A stretch of DNA of 64,000 nt from Bacteroides zhangwenhongii (GTDB taxonomy: Bacteria > Bacteroidota > Bacteroidia > Bacteroidales > Bacteroidaceae), in contig NZ_CP059856.1 of NCBI RefSeq assembly GCF_009193325.2, positions 1,488,001-1,552,000 of the forward strand, written 5' to 3'. Shown piece by piece: positions 11,601 through 18,366 of this stretch. A program made the position numbers and the translations under genes. Positions within the stretch are counted from its first letter, which is position 1; each line of letters starts with the position of its first letter. The notes under the pieces are model-generated. The model did no database searches. It was not told the origin of the DNA and saw only the letters and a program-made list of their open reading frames with translations.

Positions 11601-11699
11601 AAAGTGGACATAATAAATAAATCACTGAAAATAAAAGGATTATATACTTTAAAGGTACCAGATAAGAAAGAAGGTATTTATTGGTTTCATAAGCTATAA
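8604..11699 (+). CDS. Large secreted protein: beta-helix domain joined to a putative glycosidase-like barrel (DUF6298-like)
   Basis: 1031 residues starting at ATG 8604, which gives a signal peptide ending near SHAQT; the TTG 21 bases upstream is an unlikely start. Residues about 30-500 form a right-handed parallel beta-helix of the pectate-lyase-like superfamily (NTTRIQRAIDYV near the start, then ladder-like repeats). Residues about 560-950 form a second domain rich in Trp, His and acidic motifs (LLFHENYFQHN, DIRYWHYKKDG) that I believe resembles a (beta/alpha)8 glycoside hydrolase fold. The family label is from memory and tentative. Gene order, 30 bases after the pectate-lyase-like gene, suggests a joint role on pectin. 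Catalytic residues are not assigned. Confidence 0.7.
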   Translation: MNIQIRTILLGLLSIGFAQSHAQTFALQVKDDRITYLNDELRNRILDFSTCGYQASEQDIPSVRNVVFVSWKPGDNTTRIQRAIDYVASLPPDISGFRGAVLLDKGEFSLSGSIRIATSGIVLRGMDKESTILLKKGVDRGSLIYMEGENDLVIKDTLQVLSNYVPVNTKTLEVALGTSLKKGDRIMVTRPSGKEWIASLGCNIFGGGISALGWKEGDMDLTWDRVVSDINGNLLTLDAPLTVALDAKYGVSTIMTYQWNGRIDNCGVENLTLVSDYDKHYPKDEDHCWTGISIEAAENCWVRQVNFRHFAGSAVIVQRTGSKITVEDCISKNPVSEIGGMRRCTFHTLGQQTLFQRCYSEQGIHDFAAGFCAAGPNAFVQCDSYQSLGFSGSIDAWACGLLFDVVNIDGHNLTFKNLGQDKNGAGWNTANSLFWQCTAAEIECYTPAKDAQNRAYGCWAQFSGDGEWAQSNNHVQPRSIFYAQLAERLQKESADRARILPRNTSATSSPTVEVAMALAKEAYNPRLTLEHWIEENKFIPSVVPTGVKSIDDIKEKKTISNKQQTQPEISIVNGRIQMDGVLLVGSSHTTPWWNGKLKTNFLKKASPAITRFVPGREGLGLTDRIDSVVSFMKQKNILVFDQNYGLWYDRRRDDHERIRRRDGDVWGPFYEQPFGRSGQGTAWEGLSKYDLKRPNAWYWSRLKEFAEKGSKDGLLLFHENYFQHNILEAGAHWVDCPWRSSNNINETGFPEPVPFAGDKRIFVADMFYDISHPVRRELHRQYIRQCLNNFADNSNVIQLTSAEFTGPLHFVQFWLDVIAEWEAETGKKAKVALSTTKDVQDAILADPKRAAVVDVIDIRYWHYKKDGIFAPEGGKNMAPRQHMRKMKVGKITFNEAYKAVSEYRQKFPQKAVTFYAQNYPSMGWAVFMASGSCPVIPCKDKAFLKDAAVMEVEETNTDQYKKLVKSDTGNIIYSKSGTEIPIHLSSGKYVLKYIHPDSGKVDIINKSLKIKGLYTLKVPDKKEGIYWFHKL

Positions 11700-11704
11700 G
11701 ATAG

Positions 11705-11738
11705 AAAATCCCGTTGAATGATCTTCAACGGGATTTTT
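11705..11738 (+). terminator. Intrinsic terminator closing the pectin locus
   Basis: A 14-bp perfect stem (AAAATCCCGTTGAA / TTCAACGGGATTTT) with a 5-base loop, followed by further T residues, 5 bases after the preceding stop codon. Confidence 0.92.
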
Positions 11739-11840
11739 GTTTTATATAGGTAAATTCTAATAAAAGAGTGTTATAAAACATGATACTTATTTTTTCAATC
11801 CACAAACCAGATTTTACCTAAGGTTGTGACGGATACTGCC

Positions 11841-11848
11841 TAGTTTTG
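11841..11848 (+). promoter_or_regulatory. Probable -7 box for the ECF sigma gene
   Basis: TAGTTTTG matches TAnnTTTG and lies 28 bases before ATG 11876. The -33 element is not clear. Confidence 0.45.
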
Positions 11849-11875
11849 CAACATCAAATCAATCGAATTAATGCT

Positions 11876-12427
11876 ATGATGGGACAAACTAATAATTCAA
11901 CCGAAACTTTATTCGCTTCATTTCAAGCGGGGAATATGGCAGCTTTTTCTCAGCTATATGATTTATATATCAATATCCTTTTTAATTATGGGCTAAAGCT
12001 AACTTTGGATAAAGAGTTATTGAAAGATTGCATCCATGATGTTTTTGTGAAGCTTTATACCAAGAAAGATGAACTAGGAACTATTGATAATCTGAAATCC
12101 TATATGTTCATCTCATTAAAGAACAAGTTGTGCGATGAACTTCGTAAACGTATGTATATGTCCGATACAGCTATTGAAGAAGTCGATATGCTGGCTCCTA
12201 CAGATGTAGAAAATGATTATGCGGAAAAAGAACAGCGCAAAAATGAGTTTTTCCTTATTAAGCGTTTACTAAACCAACTATCCCCCCGCCAGCGCGAAGC
12301 ACTCACTCTATATTATATAGAAGAAAAGAAATATGAAGATATCTGCGAAATTATGAACATGAATTATCAGTCTGTACGCAACTTGATGTATCGTGGATTG
12401 ACAAAGTTACGTGATTTGGCAAGTTAA
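11876..12427 (+). CDS. RNA polymerase ECF-type sigma factor
   Basis: 183 residues from ATG 11876 (a second ATG follows directly). Region 2 is visible in LFASFQAGNMAAFSQLYDLY and KDCIHDVFVKLYTKK; region 4 in LSPRQREALTLYYIEEKKYE followed by a helix-turn-helix (YEDICEIMNMNYQSVRNLMY). Bacteroides ECF factors of this type usually pair with a FecR-type anti-sigma and a SusC/D pair; here only a short FecR-like stub follows 82 bases downstream, with no TonB-dependent receptor. An upstream in-frame TTG at 11846 overlaps the -7 box and is not used as the start. Confidence 0.92.
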   Translation: MMGQTNNSTETLFASFQAGNMAAFSQLYDLYINILFNYGLKLTLDKELLKDCIHDVFVKLYTKKDELGTIDNLKSYMFISLKNKLCDELRKRMYMSDTAIEEVDMLAPTDVENDYAEKEQRKNEFFLIKRLLNQLSPRQREALTLYYIEEKKYEDICEIMNMNYQSVRNLMYRGLTKLRDLAS

Positions 12428-12509
12428 TTATGGTAAAAAGAATGCTTTATTGAGTACATATACAGGATAACACCGTCCTATTTACGTAAACGCTTAAAAA
12501 GGATGTGAT

Positions 12510-12761
12510 ATGTATTCTAAGGTAAAAGATTTTTTGACGGATGATGACTTTATCAACTATGTGCTGGGGGTGGTTCCGCAGTCAGTCTCCAAATGGGAGG
12601 CTTATTTCAAGGAACATCCGGATGAACTGGCAGATGCGGAAGAAGCCAAGGCAGTATTAATGGCTCCGACAGATGTTGCCTGTGATTTTACAATGGCTGA
12701 AAGCAAAGAATTAAAAGATAGGATTGTTAGTAGTATAAAAGATTTTTCGGGTATTTTATAA
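12510..12761 (+). CDS. Small protein resembling the N-terminal part of FecR-type anti-sigma factors
   Basis: 83 residues, no signal peptide and no membrane segment. Residues about 6-50 (VKDFLTDDDFINYVLG, then WEAYFKEHPDELADAEEA) resemble the cytoplasmic sigma-binding domain of Bacteroides FecR proteins, where a W-x-x-(Y/F)-(F/L)-x-x-HP pattern is typical. The transmembrane helix and periplasmic FecR domain are absent. It follows the ECF sigma gene on the same strand, so a soluble anti-sigma or co-factor is the natural guess. It may be a decayed anti-sigma, but the frame is clean and ends well before the next gene's promoter. Confidence 0.65.
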   Translation: MYSKVKDFLTDDDFINYVLGVVPQSVSKWEAYFKEHPDELADAEEAKAVLMAPTDVACDFTMAESKELKDRIVSSIKDFSGIL

Positions 12762-12789
12762 TTAGGTTAGGTAGTTGCTATTTTTTTTG

Positions 12790-12797
12790 TACTTTTG
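12790..12797 (+). promoter_or_regulatory. Probable -7 box for the exporter operon
   Basis: TACTTTTG (TAnnTTTG) follows a T-run and lies 24 bases before ATG 12822. No strong -33 box is seen. The T-run with little stem also ends the preceding transcript region. Confidence 0.5.
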
Positions 12798-12821
12798 CGC
12801 CCAATTAAAAATATCACATTC

Positions 12822-13589
12822 ATGAAGACAAGCGAATCTTTATTATCGATAGGTAAATTTATAGCAGAATATTCGGCCCATTTAATGGGCGCAGGAGTAC
12901 ATACTTCGCGGGTAGTGCGCAATTCCAAACGTATTGGAGAAGCTTTCGGACTAGATGTAAAGTTAGGCGTATTTCATAAAAACATCATTCTGACAATTGT
13001 AGATAAAGAGACGAACGAAGCTTGTAATGAAGTTATCGATATCCCCGCACATCCCATTAGTTTTGAACACAACTCTGAGTTAAGCGCATTAAGTTGGGAA
13101 GCGGTAGACAATCATCTGTCATTGGAGGAACTGACAGCCAAATACAAGAAAATCGTTTCCGCCCCGATGATACATCCTCTCTTCGTCTTATTGTTAGTCG
13201 GATTCGCCAATGCATCATTCTGCAAATTGTTCGGTGGCGATTTAATATCTATGGGAATTGTCTTTTCTGCTACCATCACAGGATTTTATCTGAAACAGCA
13301 GATGCAAAAGAAAAAGCTGAATCATTACATTGTTTTTATCGTTTCAGCTTTTGTTGCTTCCCTTTGCGCTTCTACAGCTTTGATTTTCGATACAACTTCA
13401 GAGATAGCAATGGCTACCAGTGTACTTTATCTTGTTCCCGGTGTTCCTTTGATTAATGGAGTGATTGACATAGTCGAAGGATATGTACTGACCGGATTTG
13501 CCCGTCTGACAGAAGCCTCCTTGCTGATTGTCAGCATTGCTATCGGACTTTCTTTCACATTACTAATGGTAAAAAACAGTTTAATTTAA
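12822..13589 (+). CDS. Threonine/serine exporter-family protein, YjjP-like subunit
   Basis: 255 residues from ATG 12822; the upstream in-frame codon at 12795 overlaps the -7 box. The N-terminal soluble half (GKFIAEYSAHLMGAGVHTSRV) and five hydrophobic segments from about residue 115 match the ThrE/DUF1212 family. It ends one base before the next gene, a smaller ThrE-type subunit. The size pair (255 plus 161) mirrors E. coli YjjP/YjjB, described as a succinate exporter; ThrE of Corynebacterium exports threonine and serine. The substrate here is open; succinate is attractive because Bacteroides excretes it. Confidence 0.88.
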   Translation: MKTSESLLSIGKFIAEYSAHLMGAGVHTSRVVRNSKRIGEAFGLDVKLGVFHKNIILTIVDKETNEACNEVIDIPAHPISFEHNSELSALSWEAVDNHLSLEELTAKYKKIVSAPMIHPLFVLLLVGFANASFCKLFGGDLISMGIVFSATITGFYLKQQMQKKKLNHYIVFIVSAFVASLCASTALIFDTTSEIAMATSVLYLVPGVPLINGVIDIVEGYVLTGFARLTEASLLIVSIAIGLSFTLLMVKNSLI

Positions 13590-13590
13590 T

Positions 13591-14076
13591 ATGATAGCAC
13601 TCGACATTCTTACTGACGGATTTTTTGCAGCAGTGGCAGGTATAGGATTTGGTGCGATTTCCGATCCTCCTTTGCGGGCATTTAAGATGATTGCCTTATT
13701 GGCGGCATTGGGACACGCTTGCCGTTTTTGTCTGATGACTTATTTAGGGGTAGATATTGCTACAGCTTCTTTATTTGCCGGCTTAGTAATCGGTTTTGGT
13801 AGTTTATGGTTAGGGAAAAAAGTATATTGCCCGATGACAGTACTTTATATTCCGGCTCTGCTTCCGATGATTCCGGGCAAATTTGCATACAACATGGTAT
13901 TTTCACTTATCATGTGTTTGCAGAACGTGAATGACCCGGAAAATCTGGATAAGTTCATGTCAATGTTCTTCTCCAACAGCCTGGTAGCAAGCACGGTTAT
14001 TTTTATGTTGGCAGTAGGAGCCACTTTCCCGATGTTCCTATTCCCACATAGAGCTTTTTCATTAACAAGACATTAA
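13591..14076 (+). CDS. Threonine/serine exporter-family protein, YjjB-like subunit
   Basis: 161 residues, almost wholly hydrophobic, about five membrane segments, with the family-typical PALLPMIPGKFAYN motif. It starts 1 base after the YjjP-like stop, so the two are translated together and most likely form one inner-membrane exporter. In ThrE these halves are fused. The next gene follows after 10 bases. Confidence 0.88.
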   Translation: MIALDILTDGFFAAVAGIGFGAISDPPLRAFKMIALLAALGHACRFCLMTYLGVDIATASLFAGLVIGFGSLWLGKKVYCPMTVLYIPALLPMIPGKFAYNMVFSLIMCLQNVNDPENLDKFMSMFFSNSLVASTVIFMLAVGATFPMFLFPHRAFSLTRH

Positions 14077-14086
14077 AACTACTTTT

Positions 14087-14815
14087 ATGGAGATTTTTTG
14101 GAGAACAATTGCATATTATAATTCAGCAACTTGGCTTTTACAGACAGTCATCATTCTGATTGGTATTGCATTGACCGGATTGCTTATCAGTAAACCGCGC
14201 ACATGGGTGAAGATGGCGATGAAGTTTTATATGATAGGACTTTATACATGGATTTCGGTAATCTACTATTATGTCTATTGCGAAGAACGTAGTTACAATG
14301 GAGTGATGGCTATGTTCTGGGGAGTAATGGCTATTATTTGGATATGGGATGCGATTACGGGATACACGACTTTCGAACGTACCCACAAATACGACATCCT
14401 GTCCTATGTCTTGTTGGCAATGCCATTCATATATCCTTTAGTATCATTAGCGCGCGGACTTTCCTTTCCGGAAATGACTTCTCCGGTAATGCCTTGTTCT
14501 GTGGTTGTGTTTACCATTGGGCTATTATTACTGTTTGCTCACAAAGTGAATATGTTTCTGGTCCTTTTTCTTTGTCATTGGTCATTGATCGGATTATCCA
14601 AAACTTATTTCTTCCAGATTCCGGAAGATTTCTTGTTGGCAAGTGCCACAATTCCCGGATTGTACCTTTTCTTCAGAGAATATTTCCTGAACAATCTGCA
14701 TGCCGACACCAAGCCGAAAGCCAAATATATCAATTGGCTATTAATAAGCGTTTGCGTCGGACTGGCTGTGTTGCTGACTACTACCATGTTTTTAGAATTA
14801 GTTCCGAAGAATTGA
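14087..14815 (+). CDS. Polytopic membrane protein (DUF6064-like)
   Basis: 242 residues with about seven hydrophobic segments. The N-terminal IAYYNSATWLLQ and central FWGVMAIIWIWDAITGY patterns resemble the DUF6064 membrane family; that label is from memory. No catalytic or transport motif is recognised. It is the last gene of the operon, 10 bases after the YjjB-like gene, and is followed by a bidirectional terminator. A helper role for the exporter is possible but unsupported. Confidence 0.7.
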   Translation: MEIFWRTIAYYNSATWLLQTVIILIGIALTGLLISKPRTWVKMAMKFYMIGLYTWISVIYYYVYCEERSYNGVMAMFWGVMAIIWIWDAITGYTTFERTHKYDILSYVLLAMPFIYPLVSLARGLSFPEMTSPVMPCSVVVFTIGLLLLFAHKVNMFLVLFLCHWSLIGLSKTYFFQIPEDFLLASATIPGLYLFFREYFLNNLHADTKPKAKYINWLLISVCVGLAVLLTTTMFLELVPKN

Positions 14816-14842
14816 TCCGGAACACATAGAAGATATTCAAAT

Positions 14843-14885
14843 CAAAAAAGTCTTTCTAGCTTTAATGGCTATGAAAGACTTTTTG
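14843..14885. terminator. Bidirectional terminator between convergent genes
   Basis: Stem CAAAAAAGTCTTTC / GAAAGACTTTTTG with an inner TAGC/GCTA extension. A- and T-runs flank both sides, fitting termination of the plus-strand exporter operon and the minus-strand SDR gene. Confidence 0.8.
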
Positions 14886-14898
14886 CATTATATCACAT

Positions 14899-15708
14899 TT
14901 ACTTAATTGCGTAGAATATCCGCAGAGCATACTGCATCACCGCATCAGGCAACCACCTTTTACTCTTTGCAAACAACACCTGTATCCAGGGACCTACTTT
15001 CGTTCGGAAAGGAGGGTTTGTATGCTCCACTATTTTACAGATTGCAGCAGCCAACTTTCGTGGATGGCATCCATTACGTTCCTCTTTTTCTATGATCTCC
15101 AATGATTTCCGGAAGCTTTCTCCATAATCGGTATCCAGTCTTGTCTGTTCAGAGATATTCCGATTATCAGTAAATCCGGTGTTGAAGTCTCCCGGTTCTA
15201 CCACGCAAACCTTTATATTGAACGGATGGACCTCTAAAGCCAATGCTTCGCTATATCCTTCCACCGCAAATTTGGAAGCAGAATAAAATCCCTGATAAGG
15301 GATGCCCATTACACCACCAATAGAGCTGATATTGATGATCTTCCCTTTTCGCTTTTTACGCATGACAGGCAATACCTCCCGGCACATATTCACTACACCA
15401 AAGAAATTGGTATTCATCTGTATGTTTACTTCCTCTTCCGTAGCAAGTTCCAATGCACCGCCAATACCCATCCCGGCATTATTAATCAATACGTCAATCC
15501 GTCCCTGTTCCGATAGAATCCTATCAACAGCTTGACGGATAGAAAGTGAATTGGTAACATCGACAACCAGCATTTTCACCTCATTCATGTCTTCGGAAAG
15601 TTTCCGACTTGTTCCATAAACGATGTGCCCTTGTGCTGATAACATTTGAGCGGTAATCTTTCCAAACCCGGAAGATGCTCCGGTGATAAGTATGACTTGT
15701 GGTTGCAT
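14899..15708 (-). CDS. Short-chain dehydrogenase/reductase (SDR)
   Basis: 269 residues. Classical SDR motifs are present: the nucleotide-binding TGASSGFG near the N-terminus, NNAGMG, and the catalytic YSASK preceded by the Ser of ISSIGG. The PGDFNTGF loop after the active site is typical of the family. SDRs reduce or oxidise carbonyl/hydroxyl groups with NAD(P)H; the substrate is unknown. It follows the HAD gene after 38 bases on the same strand and probably shares its promoter. Confidence 0.92.
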   Translation of the reverse strand: MQPQVILITGASSGFGKITAQMLSAQGHIVYGTSRKLSEDMNEVKMLVVDVTNSLSIRQAVDRILSEQGRIDVLINNAGMGIGGALELATEEEVNIQMNTNFFGVVNMCREVLPVMRKKRKGKIINISSIGGVMGIPYQGFYSASKFAVEGYSEALALEVHPFNIKVCVVEPGDFNTGFTDNRNISEQTRLDTDYGESFRKSLEIIEKEERNGCHPRKLAAAICKIVEHTNPPFRTKVGPWIQVLFAKSKRWLPDAVMQYALRIFYAIK

Positions 15709-15746
15709 ATTTTTTTATTTGCAGTATGGTACTAACTGCTCAATTA

Positions 15747-16367
15747 TCATTTCTTCAGGATAACAGTCATTTTCTCCCGCCAATCTTCACCATTCTTCGG
15801 CTGGAAAGTTTCAAATCCCAGTTCTTTACCGATTTGGATATTCGAGGCGCCGTCATCTACAAATAAAGTTTCAGAAGGAATGATATTGCAATCATTCACC
15901 ATATAATCGAATATTTCCGGTGCAGGTTTTGTGTGACCGACCTGATAAGACAGATATAGTTTATCACAGTAATCATTCAACGGCTTTTTCCTTGATGAGA
16001 AATCAGGGCTGCATGCCCATGACATAACAAAAGGATTAGTATTACTTAAAATATACACATGATATGATTTTCTCAATTCTAATATATAATCGAGTTTATT
16101 TAGATTCACTTCATTGAAAAAGCCCAGCCATGCCTGTTTGGTTTCCTCCATCGTCAATGAACGGCCACATAAATTCCCCAGTTGTTTCCGAAACTCATCC
16201 GCACTTAGCTTACCTTCTTCCAGTTCTTGAAAGATGCCGGTCTGGTGATATTTATCCAGACGGGTGTCGGCATCTGCCAGTCCCAGTTTGATAAATGCCT
16301 GAACCGCTTTGTCGCGATCAATATCCACAATCACACCGCCAAAATCAAATACAATGTTTTTAATCAT
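15747..16367 (-). CDS. HAD-superfamily hydrolase (subclass IA, YihX-like)
   Basis: 206 residues. Motif I is VFDFGGVIVD with the nucleophile Asp8; motif II is YILSNTN; motif III is the Lys in GHTKPAPEIF; motif IV is LFVDDGASNI. This arrangement fits small-molecule phosphatases such as YihX, which acts on glucose-1-phosphate. Substrate is not predictable here. First gene of a two-gene minus-strand unit with the SDR. Confidence 0.9.
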   Translation of the reverse strand: MIKNIVFDFGGVIVDIDRDKAVQAFIKLGLADADTRLDKYHQTGIFQELEEGKLSADEFRKQLGNLCGRSLTMEETKQAWLGFFNEVNLNKLDYILELRKSYHVYILSNTNPFVMSWACSPDFSSRKKPLNDYCDKLYLSYQVGHTKPAPEIFDYMVNDCNIIPSETLFVDDGASNIQIGKELGFETFQPKNGEDWREKMTVILKK

Positions 16368-16390
16368 GATATATCATTTTTAATTTGCTA

Positions 16391-16398
16391 CAAAGATA
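16391..16398 (-). promoter_or_regulatory. Probable -7 box for the HAD/SDR unit
   Basis: On the minus strand this reads TATCTTTG (TAnnTTTG), 23 bases before the HAD start codon. No clear -33 box. Confidence 0.5.
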
Positions 16399-16468
16399 TT
16401 ATAAAATCATTAGAGACTTCTTCATTTTAGCACAGAAATAGTAACCTTTTATGCAATCGGGTAGTAGT

Positions 16469-16556
16469 CCCGTTATAACGTGACAATGGTCACCTTATAG
16501 GGTGATAAATGGCACGTTACAACGGGACATTTGTCATTCTGCAAGATGACTATTTA
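16469..16556. repeat. 22-bp-period tandem array with a conserved dyad in each unit
   Basis: Four consecutive 22-base units (16469-16490, 16491-16512, 16513-16534, 16535-16556). Bases 1-14 of each form a dyad centred at the same place: CCCGTTATAACGTG, CACCTTATAGGGTG, CACGTTACAACGGG, CATTCTGCAAGATG. The primary sequence varies but pairing is largely kept by paired changes, for example at unit positions 3/12 and 4/11. The last 8 bases are a less structured spacer. A degenerate fifth unit may follow to about 16579. The first three units also fold into one imperfect hairpin (16467-16528). The rest of 16431-16718 holds no gene I can support. Confidence 0.7.
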
Positions 16557-16719
16557 TTTTCAGAAAGATGAGGAACTTTAAATATACGAAATTAAATAGT
16601 AAAAAACAAGAGTGGCACTTACTTTTCCTAATGCCCCAATGAGCTTTTCATAGTTGGTATATTTTCGTTTAAACAAGCACTTTCAGTAATTCGGGTATAA
16701 TAATCTGTAATATATATAG

Positions 16720-16749
16720 TTGAAAAATAAATTTCCTTGATTAACTTTG
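16720..16749 (+). promoter_or_regulatory. Bacteroides promoter of the redox operon
   Basis: TTG at 16720-16722, a 19-base spacer, then TAACTTTG at 16742-16749, matching the -33/-7 consensus. Transcription should begin near 16757, giving a leader of about 80 bases before ATG 16839. Confidence 0.75.
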
Positions 16750-16838
16750 CAAAGTTAAAACATCATCAAGTTCAATTCTGACGATGTAGGACATTGACAT
16801 TTAGATCTAACTACTATAAATTGAAAATTAATTAGTTT

Positions 16839-18347
16839 ATGCTACGTACTATCAGACTTACAACCGCCATTGTGTGCTTTACACTTATTACCCTGCTCTT
16901 TCTCGACTTCACGGGTACATTGCACACATGGTTCGGATGGTTGGCGAAAATTCAATTTCTGCCGGCTTTATTAGCCTTGAACATAGGTATCGTATTGTTT
17001 TTAGTTGTACTTACATTCCTGTTCGGACGTATCTACTGCTCTGTTATTTGTCCGTTGGGAGTGTTTCAGGACATTGTTTCGTGGGTATCCGGCAAACAAA
17101 AGAAAAATCGGTTCCGTTATTCACCAGCAATGAAATGGTTGCGGTATGGCGTTTTAGGAGTATTCATTATCATGATGGTTGCAGGATTGAACTCTTTGGC
17201 TATCTTGCTGGCACCGTATAGTGCTTATGGTCGGATAGCTTCCAGTCTTTTTGCACCGGTCTGGCAATGGGGAAACAACCTGTTGGCGTACTTCGCCGAA
17301 CGAGTGGATAGTTATGCTTTTTATGAGGTAGATGTATGGATAAAGAGTCTTTCGACGATGCTGATTGCCATTGTTACCCTTGTTGTTCTTTTCATTCTGG
17401 CGTGGCGCAACGGACGAACCTATTGTAATACGATCTGCCCCGTAGGTACTGTATTAGGGTTTATATCCAAATATGCGATATTCAAACCGGTAATTGATAC
17501 TTCCAAATGCAATAGTTGTGGTTTGTGTGCCCGCAATTGCAAAGCATCGTGTATTAACCCGAAAGCTCATGAAATAGATTATAGCCGTTGTGTAACTTGT
17601 ATGGATTGTATCGGAAAGTGTAAGCATGGAGCCATTACATACACAAGACGGAAACCTAAGAACGAAACAGCTACGAGCGAAGATACGAAAGCAAAGTCTG
17701 TCACTACTGAACAGGTAGACAATGCCCGTCGTAGCTTCCTTTCAGCATCGGCCATTTTTGCAACAACTTCTGTACTGAAAGCACAAGAGAAAAAAGTAGA
17801 TGGAGGATTGGCTACTATCGAAGATAAAAAGATTCCCCAAAGAGAAAATCCTATCTATCCTCCCGGTGCATTCAGCGCACGCAATTTCACTCAACATTGC
17901 ACAGCCTGCCAATTATGTGTCTCTGTTTGTCCCAACCAGGTATTGCGCCCATCGGACAACCTATTGACATTGATGCAACCGGAAATGTCATACGAACGTG
18001 GATATTGCCGTCCCGAATGTACAAAATGTTCGGAAGTTTGTCCTGCCGGTGCTATTCATCTCACCAGTCTTGCCGAGAAATCAGCTATTCAGATCGGACA
18101 TGCCGTATGGATTAAAGAGAACTGTGTACCTTTGACAGATGGAATGGAATGTGGCAACTGTGCCCGCCATTGTCCGACAGGTGCCATACAAATGGTAGCT
18201 TCCGATCCTGAAAAAACAGATTCTCCAAAGATTCCGGTAGTAAATGTAGAAAAATGTATCGGTTGTGGGGCGTGTGAGAACCTTTGTCCGTCCCGTCCTT
18301 TCAGCGCTATTTATGTGACAGGACATCAGATGCATAGAATTATTTGA
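16839..18347 (+). CDS. Membrane polyferredoxin (NapH/CcoG-like 4Fe-4S protein)
   Basis: 502 residues. The N-terminal half has about four membrane segments with two conserved CxxxCP motifs (YCSVICPLGVFQD, YCNTICPVGT), as in NapH/NosR/CcoG-type electron-transfer proteins. Cys-rich 4Fe-4S clusters follow (CNSCGLCARNC near 225-235, CVTCMDCIGKC near 250) and three more after residue 350, ending with CIGCGACENLCPSRPF. A twin-Arg-like RRSF stretch at about 295-310 followed by hydrophobic residues may be a relic of a fused Tat leader. It likely passes electrons across or along the inner membrane to the aldo-keto reductase encoded 19 bases downstream. Confidence 0.88.
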   Translation: MLRTIRLTTAIVCFTLITLLFLDFTGTLHTWFGWLAKIQFLPALLALNIGIVLFLVVLTFLFGRIYCSVICPLGVFQDIVSWVSGKQKKNRFRYSPAMKWLRYGVLGVFIIMMVAGLNSLAILLAPYSAYGRIASSLFAPVWQWGNNLLAYFAERVDSYAFYEVDVWIKSLSTMLIAIVTLVVLFILAWRNGRTYCNTICPVGTVLGFISKYAIFKPVIDTSKCNSCGLCARNCKASCINPKAHEIDYSRCVTCMDCIGKCKHGAITYTRRKPKNETATSEDTKAKSVTTEQVDNARRSFLSASAIFATTSVLKAQEKKVDGGLATIEDKKIPQRENPIYPPGAFSARNFTQHCTACQLCVSVCPNQVLRPSDNLLTLMQPEMSYERGYCRPECTKCSEVCPAGAIHLTSLAEKSAIQIGHAVWIKENCVPLTDGMECGNCARHCPTGAIQMVASDPEKTDSPKIPVVNVEKCIGCGACENLCPSRPFSAIYVTGHQMHRII

Positions 18348-18366
18348 TCTAAATCAGTATAAGATT

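Noticed and set aside
14338..14829. 163-residue plus-strand frame
   Set aside because: Shadow of the DUF6064-like gene in another frame.
16467..16579. CRISPR-like array
   Set aside because: Units are contiguous 22-mers without unique spacers and no cas gene is nearby.
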